From Sulfuritalea sp. (GTDB lineage Bacteria; Pseudomonadota; Gammaproteobacteria; Burkholderiales; Rhodocyclaceae), in assembly GCA_021738105.1 (NCBI GenBank), contig JAIPCS010000092.1:1-12919 (forward strand): a stretch of 12,919 nt of DNA, written 5' to 3'. Below, piece by piece: positions 1 through 4,499 of the stretch. Position 1 is the stretch's first letter. Each line of letters begins with the position of its first letter. The notes below the pieces were generated by a model. The model saw only the letters and a list, made by a program, of their open reading frames with translations, was not told where the DNA came from and did no database searches. The position numbers and the translations under genes were made by a program.

Positions 1-425
1 ACGCGCTTGCTTTGCGCCTTGTCCGGATTGCCGGCGGGCAGTTTCATTTTCTTGAGTTCGGCGCAGCCCATGCGCACATAGTCGTCGGCCATCTCCTGGC
101 GCACTTCGTCGTGCGCCTCGCCTTCGGCAACCACCCAAAGCACGCCTTCACGAAGATTGGCGCGCGACATGGCGACGGTGGGAAAGTGAAAAGCCTCGGT
201 CTTGGAGCGGCGCGAGCAGGCGGCAATGCAGACATGGGTGACGGCTTCGTTGGCGATGTCGTCGTTGATCATCTGTACGCCTTCGGCATTGCACAGGAAG
301 GGATGGCTCTTGACCACCTGCATTTTGCCTTCCTTGGTCGCAATCTTTTCCAGTGTCTTGATGTCGAGCGTCTCGCCGAGGCCGCAGCCGGAACAGATGT
401 ATGTGGCAAATTTGTTGTCAGCCAT
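1..425 (-). CDS. qmoB: QmoB, N-terminal part (HdrA-like subunit of Qmo complex), cut by window edge
   Basis: The reading frame starts with ATG at 425 and runs off the left edge without a stop, giving the first 141 residues of a protein normally about 750 residues long. QmoB is an HdrA-like, FAD and iron-sulfur subunit of the quinone-interacting membrane-bound oxidoreductase, which moves electrons between APS reductase and the quinone pool on the cytoplasmic side. The visible part has the family's N-terminal cysteine domain: CSGCG at residues 11-15, HPFLC ending at Cys45, and CIAACSRR with Cys66 and Cys70. The start is three bases after the qmoA stop, and a GGAGGG ribosome binding site lies inside the end of qmoA seven bases before the ATG, so the two are co-transcribed. 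In sulfur oxidisers the complex is thought to run towards APS formation from sulfite. The identification is from remembered family pattern and the neighbour; a soluble HdrA-type paralogue is the main alternative. Confidence 0.88.
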   Translation of the reverse strand, partial: MADNKFATYICSGCGLGETLDIKTLEKIATKEGKMQVVKSHPFLCNAEGVQMINDDIANEAVTHVCIAACSRRSKTEAFHFPTVAMSRANLREGVLWVVAEGEAHDEVRQEMADDYVRMGCAELKKMKLPAGNPDKAQSKR

Positions 426-428
426 CGC

Positions 429-1721
429 TTAACCCTCCACCGCGGCTGTTTTGTGAATCACTTTGATCGCCCGAAGCGCTGCGGCCGTGGCACTTTGCAC
501 TGAACGATTGACGTCGAGCGGACTGCTGGCAGCACCGGCACCAAACATGCCTTCATTTTCGGCACCACCTTTGCAACCTTCTATGAAGCCGGAGGAATCA
601 ATCAGCATGTCATCGGGCAGCTTGATACCGTTGGCCTCGGGTTCCATGCCCACGGCCAGCACGACAAGATCGTGCGTCGTGGCGTAGCGGTGATAGCCCT
701 CGGTGTTCACCCCATGCAGTATCGGGTTGGCTTCCTTGTCCTGGACGATCTTGGCGACCTTGGATTTGACGAAGCTGACCGTCGCGTCCTTTTGCACCAT
801 CTGGTAAAAGTCCTCGAAACGGTCGATGGCGCGGATGTCGATGTAATACACCGTTGATTTACCTTCCTCGCCGAAGGCTTCGCGCACATACTGGGTTTGC
901 TTCAACGAGGCCATGCAGCAAATACGCGAGCAGTGGCGCAGGTGGTTCTCGTCGCGCGAGCCGGCACACTGGATGAAGGCAATGTCTTTGGCCTCCTTGC
1001 CATCCGACGGTCGCAATATCTTGCCGCCCGTCGGTCCATGGGGATCAGCCAGTCGCTCGAATTCAAGGCTGGTGATCACATTGGCAAAGCGATCGTAGCC
1101 GTAGGGTTGAATCTTTGCCGCATCGTAGGGCTTCCAGCCGGTGGCCCAGATCACTGCACCGACCTTGATATCAACAGTCTCTTCTTTCATGTCCAGATCA
1201 ATTGCGCCGTACTTGCACGCGGCTTTGGCCTTTTCGCCGTCGGCTGTATCGACGATCGAGGGATCGAGTACGAAGCGCTGCGGATACGCCATGGCATGCG
1301 GCAGGTAGGCGGCTTTGGTTTTCGCCAGTCCGTATTCGAATGGATTGTCGATCTCGGCGCTGACCGCTTTGGCGCAATCACCGCAGGCCGTGCAGCTTTC
1401 CGTGATGTAGCGTGGCGAAACTTTCAGCGTTACCGTGTAATCACCACGCCGGCCTGTTACCGCGAGTACCTCGGTCATGGTCATGACGCGGACGCTGCGG
1501 TTGCCTTTGATGCGGCGCAGGTTGATTTCCATCCCGCAGGTCGGGTGGCACATCTTGGGAAAATATCGATAAAGCAGGGCGGTGCGACCACCCAATGTCG
1601 GTGTTTTTTCCGCCAGGATGACTTGTTTGCCGCATTCGGCCGCCTCGAGCGCGGCAGTCATGCCGCTGATGCCGCCGCCAACGACCAGAATGGCCTGGCT
1701 GGTTGCTATTGAAGCCGTCAC
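429..1721 (-). CDS. qmoA: QmoA, HdrA-like flavoprotein subunit of Qmo complex
   Basis: This 430-residue protein has the usual length of QmoA, a FAD-binding relative of the HdrA subunit of heterodisulfide reductase. It begins with a dinucleotide-binding fold, VVGGGISGMTAAL at residues 13-25, followed by LGGR at 43-46 and the cysteine pair CHPTC at 58-62. A CTACGDC segment lies at 110-116, and the HdrA-type cysteine cluster (CAGSRD, then HCSRICC) follows near residues 255-275. A second FAD-contacting region with VLAVGMEP lies towards the C-terminus. Start choice: GTG at 1721, with GGGAG (plus-strand 1728-1732) six bases upstream. The gene leads the qmoA-qmoB unit and is divergent from the channel gene. 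In many sulfate reducers and sulfur oxidisers aprBA lies directly upstream; here it does not, at least within this window. A TATAAA-like box at 1764-1759 could serve as its -10 element, but I see no good -35. Confidence 0.92.
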   Translation of the reverse strand: MTASIATSQAILVVGGGISGMTAALEAAECGKQVILAEKTPTLGGRTALLYRYFPKMCHPTCGMEINLRRIKGNRSVRVMTMTEVLAVTGRRGDYTVTLKVSPRYITESCTACGDCAKAVSAEIDNPFEYGLAKTKAAYLPHAMAYPQRFVLDPSIVDTADGEKAKAACKYGAIDLDMKEETVDIKVGAVIWATGWKPYDAAKIQPYGYDRFANVITSLEFERLADPHGPTGGKILRPSDGKEAKDIAFIQCAGSRDENHLRHCSRICCMASLKQTQYVREAFGEEGKSTVYYIDIRAIDRFEDFYQMVQKDATVSFVKSKVAKIVQDKEANPILHGVNTEGYHRYATTHDLVVLAVGMEPEANGIKLPDDMLIDSSGFIEGCKGGAENEGMFGAGAASSPLDVNRSVQSATAAALRAIKVIHKTAAVEG

Positions 1722-2059
1722 AGTGCGCTCCCGGAAAATATTTTGGTGTGCCGCAGATTTTATAAGCAGAGCCTAATTCAGTATGTGCAATCTTCCAATG
1801 TTTGAATAGAAAAGCTGAATGCAGGAGGTGGTTCTCGACCGCTCAGTGGCAATCGCCAAAATGGTCTCTGACCGGCCACGAGAAAGTTGCTGCCGAACTC
1901 GGATCACCCCAGGCTTCCCTGTCGGCTTGAGTTGGTCCGGTTGTTGAGGATTTTGGATCGTTGGCGTTGGAAATGCCAGCACAATCAACGCCGACGCTGC
2001 AGAAGGTAAGATAAGACTGTCTGGCCAGCGGCGTGCTGGCAACACGTGGAGGTATGTTG
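1722..2059. other. Divergent intergenic region between qmoA and the mscS-type gene
   Basis: These 338 bases separate two divergently read genes and should carry both promoters. I find no convincing gene here. On the minus side a TATAAA-like box lies at 1764-1759. On the plus side there are two inverted repeats: GGCGTTG (1963-1969) with CAACGCC (1986-1992), extendable by one wobble and one A-T pair, and GCCAGC (2024-2029) with GCTGGC (2035-2040). The second forms a short hairpin that ends seven bases before the ribosome binding site of the channel gene. No clear sigma-70 promoter is visible for either gene. Confidence 0.5.
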
Positions 2060-3145
2060 ATGAAAGAACTTTCCGTCCGCCTGGGGCTTGCCTTTCTGGC
2101 TGAGCCCTGGTTGCCGAAGGTCCTGATCGCCATTACTTTGACCGCAGGGTTGAATTTCGCCGTCAGCTGGTTGCTTAGCAAGGCCTCCCGCGTTGCGGAA
2201 AAGACCTCAAACGCCTGGGACGATATTCTTGTCCGTTCCGCCAGACAGTCGCTGCCGGCACTTGTCTGGGTCGTCGGCATTGCAGCCGCCGCGGGAATGA
2301 TCCGGCGTCATGTAGATGATCCGTTGTTCGACATGGTGGCGCCATTGCGGGATGTCGGTGTGGTGGTTTGCCTGGGGTGGTTCATTTTCCGTCTGATCAG
2401 GCTCGCCGGAAATCGCTACATCGAAGTACGGGTTGAGAATGGCGAGGAGGTCGACAGGACCACCGTCGACGCGCTTTCAAAGCTTGGCCGCCTGTCCGTG
2501 GTTATCGTCATGGCCCTGATGATCATGCAGACTCTGGGCTTCAGCGTGTCCGGGGTGCTGGCTGCCGGAGGCATCGGCGGCATCGCGGTCGGTTTTGCCG
2601 CCAAGGATCTGCTGGCAAACTTTTTCGGCGGCCTGACCATCTACATGGACCGTCCTTTCAGCGTCGGCGAATGGATTCGCTCACCGGACAAGCAGATCGA
2701 AGGCACGGTTGAGGCAATCAGTTGGCGCCACACCCGCATTCGGGGATTCAACAAAAACCCGATCTATGTGCCCAACTCGGTGTTTACCACCATCGTGGTA
2801 GAAAATCCCTCGCGCATGAGCCATCGCCGCATCAAGGAGACCATTGGCCTGCGCTATCAGGACATCGCCAAGATGGAGCCCATCGTCGCCGACGTGAAGA
2901 AAATGTTGCAGTCTCATCCGGAAATTGACGCAACTCAGACCCTGATCGTCAGCTTCAACGAATTCTCGGCTTCATCGATAAATTTCTTCATCTATACGTT
3001 TACCAAGACCCGCGAATGGGTGCACTACCACACGGTAAAGCAGGACGTTCTTCTGAAGGTGGCCGACATCATTTCCAGTCATGATGCCGAGATCGCTTTC
3101 CCAACCCGCAGCTTGATTATCGAAGGGCACGTGCCGTCGCAATAG
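2060..3145 (+). CDS. ynaI: MscS-family mechanosensitive channel, YnaI-like
   Basis: A 361-residue inner-membrane channel of the small-conductance mechanosensitive family, which opens under membrane tension to release solutes during osmotic downshock. About four hydrophobic segments (near residues 19-39, 65-82, 97-114 and 146-162) precede the glycine- and alanine-rich pore helix at about 165-192, which reads AAGGIGGIAVGFAAKD. The MscS beta domain follows, with MDRPFSVGEWIRSPD, EGTVEAISWR and YVPNS, then FTKTREWV in the C-terminal domain. The length and these motifs resemble E. coli YnaI as I remember it, more than the smaller MscS. Start choice: ATG at 2060 has GGAGG at 2048-2052 seven bases upstream. 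An in-frame GTG at 2033 and ATG at 2054 would extend it but are worse placed. The gene stands alone, divergent from qmoA, and ends in its own terminator. No link to sulfur metabolism is evident. Confidence 0.9.
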   Translation: MKELSVRLGLAFLAEPWLPKVLIAITLTAGLNFAVSWLLSKASRVAEKTSNAWDDILVRSARQSLPALVWVVGIAAAAGMIRRHVDDPLFDMVAPLRDVGVVVCLGWFIFRLIRLAGNRYIEVRVENGEEVDRTTVDALSKLGRLSVVIVMALMIMQTLGFSVSGVLAAGGIGGIAVGFAAKDLLANFFGGLTIYMDRPFSVGEWIRSPDKQIEGTVEAISWRHTRIRGFNKNPIYVPNSVFTTIVVENPSRMSHRRIKETIGLRYQDIAKMEPIVADVKKMLQSHPEIDATQTLIVSFNEFSASSINFFIYTFTKTREWVHYHTVKQDVLLKVADIISSHDAEIAFPTRSLIIEGHVPSQ

Positions 3146-3154
3146 GGTCTGTGT

Positions 3155-3187
3155 CCGCGTCAATGGCAAACCGTTGCGCGGCGTTTT
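3155..3187 (+). terminator. Hairpin terminator after the channel gene
   Basis: Ten bases after the channel stop codon, CCGCG and CAATGG (3155-3159 and 3161-3166) pair with CCGTTG and CGCGG (3171-3181), with one bulged T at 3160, one T-G wobble and a CAAA loop. A run of four T follows at 3184-3187. The eleven-pair stem and T run fit a Rho-independent terminator. It lies in the 65-base gap between two convergent genes. The T run is only on the plus-strand side, so it mainly serves the channel gene. Confidence 0.7.
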
Positions 3188-3210
3188 GAAACTTCCGTGG
3201 AGCGAAACCC

Positions 3211-3732
3211 TTAGTTTGCTCGTGACAGCTCGCGGATCTCGAAGCTCATTGTCTCCAGGTTGCCGAATATCCAGGTGGCAGCCGGTGCGCCAAGACCGGC
3301 AACGGTGCCCGGGTTGATCAGCCAGGTGAGGCCACCCTTGACGTTGGCCTGCTGTCTGACCAGAGCTTCGTGACTGTGACCGCAGCAGACCAGGTCGTAG
3401 TTTCCGGTGCAGGCCATGCCGTGGCCCAGATGAGGGTAGTGCGTGAGGAACACGCGGCGCCCACCCAGTTCAATCTCGGCATCCTGACCGTGATAGTTGA
3501 GAAGTCCGTCGGAATGACAGGCCATGCGGGCAATCGAAACCGGATCACCCAGATTGTTGCCATGCACTGCGTGTATCGGCAGTCCGAGTTTAAGCGAGGC
3601 TTTCAGCGTGTTGCCACCGATGATGTCACCGCAGTGAATGACCGCCTCGGCGCCATCGGCTTTTGCGGCGGTAACCGCCGCGGCCAATTGTGGGCCGCGA
3701 TCGTGGCTGTCGGAAAGGATGCAGATCTTCAC
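3211..3732 (-). CDS. MJ0936/YfcE-type metallophosphoesterase
   Basis: A 173-residue calcineurin-like phosphoesterase with the full set of dinuclear metal-binding motifs: DSH at 8-10, GD at 35-36, GNN at 58-60, a lone His at 98 in FLTHYPH, and GHSH at 118-121. The size is that of the compact single-domain MJ0936/YfcE group, cytoplasmic enzymes that cleave phosphodiesters in vitro and whose natural substrate is usually unknown. The start is GTG at 3732; its last two bases are shared with the TGA stop of the upstream 62-residue gene (GTGA). No ribosome binding site precedes it, and the start codon lies in the 3' arm of a perfect hairpin (3729-3751), so its translation probably depends on ribosomes arriving from the upstream gene. 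It is the last gene of a three-gene minus-strand operon. The family assignment is firm; the substrate cannot be read from sequence. Confidence 0.93.
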   Translation of the reverse strand: MKICILSDSHDRGPQLAAAVTAAKADGAEAVIHCGDIIGGNTLKASLKLGLPIHAVHGNNLGDPVSIARMACHSDGLLNYHGQDAEIELGGRRVFLTHYPHLGHGMACTGNYDLVCCGHSHEALVRQQANVKGGLTWLINPGTVAGLGAPAATWIFGNLETMSFEIRELSRAN

Positions 3733-3751
3733 GACGATTTATTCGTCGTGA
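3729..3751 (-). promoter_or_regulatory. Start-codon-sequestering hairpin at the GTGA junction
   Basis: TCACGACGA (3729-3737) and TCGTCGTGA (3743-3751) form a perfect nine-pair stem with a five-base loop. In the minus-strand mRNA the 3' arm holds both the GTG start of the phosphoesterase (3732-3730) and the TGA stop of the preceding gene (3731-3729). No ribosome binding site is seen for the GTG. The arrangement fits translational coupling: a ribosome finishing the upstream gene opens the stem and re-initiates. The pairing is seen directly; the mechanism is inferred. Confidence 0.6.
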
Positions 3752-3917
3752 GGCCGAAGACTTCCCCGAGTTGAAGCTCGCGAATCAGTTCATCCGCGGC
3801 AGCCTGACCATGCTCACGCGCTACTTCGGCCAATATCAGGCGGGCGCCATTGCGGTTGTAGCCGCCACCGAAGCTCGCTTGCGTTTCGAGGAGCTGCCGT
3901 GCTTTTTCGAGCGTCAT
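3729..3917 (-). CDS. Small conserved-looking protein of unknown function (62 aa)
   Basis: I do not recognise a named family. The 62-residue product is soluble and mainly helical in appearance: an N-terminal helix beginning MTLEKARQLL, a glycine-rich stretch FGGGYNRNGAR at about 16-26, then a charged amphipathic helix with ILAEVAREHG and ADELIRELQL, and a short tail. It has no cysteine, signal peptide or membrane segment. It overlaps both neighbours: its ATG at 3917 overlaps the TGA of the upstream gene (ATGA), and its TGA overlaps the GTG of the phosphoesterase (GTGA). No ribosome binding site precedes the ATG, so it too is probably translated by coupling. The double overlap argues strongly that it is a real gene and that it works with, or is dosed with, the phosphoesterase. 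The glycine-rich turn between helices could bind a phosphate-bearing ligand, but that is speculation. Confidence 0.75.
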   Translation of the reverse strand: MTLEKARQLLETQASFGGGYNRNGARLILAEVAREHGQAAADELIRELQLGEVFGLTTNKSS

Positions 3918-4330
3918 ATCACGATGGGGCCGTGGTAATTATCATCCTGATCCGGAGACTTTTCTCCCAGCGTTTCGGTCAGTGATGACGAACGCGTGCC
4001 ATGGTGATCTGCTTGCAATTGCAGCAAATTGGTGACGCAATCACCGAGATTGTCATAGACGTCCCGGCCGGTGCCGAATTGCTCGTTTGCTGAGTAGAAG
4101 AACTGACAGCGAAAGCGCTGATCCGCGAGTTTGCTGACAATGAATTCGGCGCCCAACTCGTTCCAGTAGATTGACGGACAGGTGGTCAGGTGTTCACTCT
4201 GCGGATCAAGTTGCAATTCGACATCGGCCGCCTGCATGGGAACCAGACGACTGTATCGTTCAAGAAGAATCTGGCTGACCAGTTGCCATTCGGCATCGGT
4301 GAAATCGGGAATATCCATGTCTGTTGGCAT
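3914..4330 (-). CDS. Hypothetical protein (138 aa), first gene of the overlapping operon
   Basis: I do not recognise this protein. It is acidic and soluble-looking, without signal peptide or membrane segment. The N-terminal part (about 1-40) is helical, with FTDAEWQLVSQILLERY. The middle (about 45-85) looks like a mixed strand and turn region containing CPSIYWNELGAEFIV and FRCQFFYS. The last 30 residues are polar and probably disordered. Cysteines fall at about residues 51, 75 and 98, not in a metal-binding pattern. The start is ATG at 4330; a second ATG at 4318 would shorten it by four residues, and neither has a clear ribosome binding site. Its stop overlaps the next start as ATGA. Transcription would begin in the 169-base region shared with soeA, read in the opposite direction. 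The overlaps with downstream genes are the main evidence that it is real. Confidence 0.72.
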   Translation of the reverse strand: MPTDMDIPDFTDAEWQLVSQILLERYSRLVPMQAADVELQLDPQSEHLTTCPSIYWNELGAEFIVSKLADQRFRCQFFYSANEQFGTGRDVYDNLGDCVTNLLQLQADHHGTRSSSLTETLGEKSPDQDDNYHGPIVI

Positions 4331-4499
4331 TCAGGCGGTAGCTGTTGTGTGTCGAGGAGAGTACTCTACAGCGCAGAGACGGACAGGGGCAATCACCGTT
4401 GCTTATCCAAAAATAGAAATTATCCCCTGTACCCACAGAGTGCTTTTCGTCACAATATAAATAATTGCTAATACACCTATTCGCTCTTCCAAAACCTTC
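4331..4499. promoter_or_regulatory. Divergent promoter region upstream of soeA with inverted repeats
   Basis: This 169-base gap must hold the promoters for soeABC (plus) and the small three-gene operon (minus). It contains a perfect 10-base palindrome, AGAGTACTCT, at 4358-4367. It also has a seven-base inverted repeat, ACAGGGG (4383-4389) with CCCCTGT (4424-4430), whose 34-base spacer itself holds GCAA and TTGC. The stretch 4452-4474 is AT-rich and contains TATAAA at 4456 and TAATAC at 4469, either of which could be a -10 box for soeA. No convincing -35 box lies at the right distance, which is compatible with an activator-dependent promoter. No ribosome binding site precedes the soeA ATG. Confidence 0.45.

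Noticed and set aside
12..503. Plus-strand open frame of 163 codons opposite qmoB
   Set aside because: It lies antisense to qmoB and the end of qmoA, whose protein products have recognisable cysteine motifs. The antisense product has no family features.
897..1712. Plus-strand open frame of 271 codons opposite qmoA
   Set aside because: Antisense shadow of a well-identified gene in GC-rich coding sequence; no ribosome binding site and no recognisable motif.
1773..2280. Two minus-strand open frames (1773-2045 and 1843-2280) in the divergent region
   Set aside because: They overlap each other and one runs into the start of the channel gene. Composition is low-information, with no ribosome binding site or family pattern.
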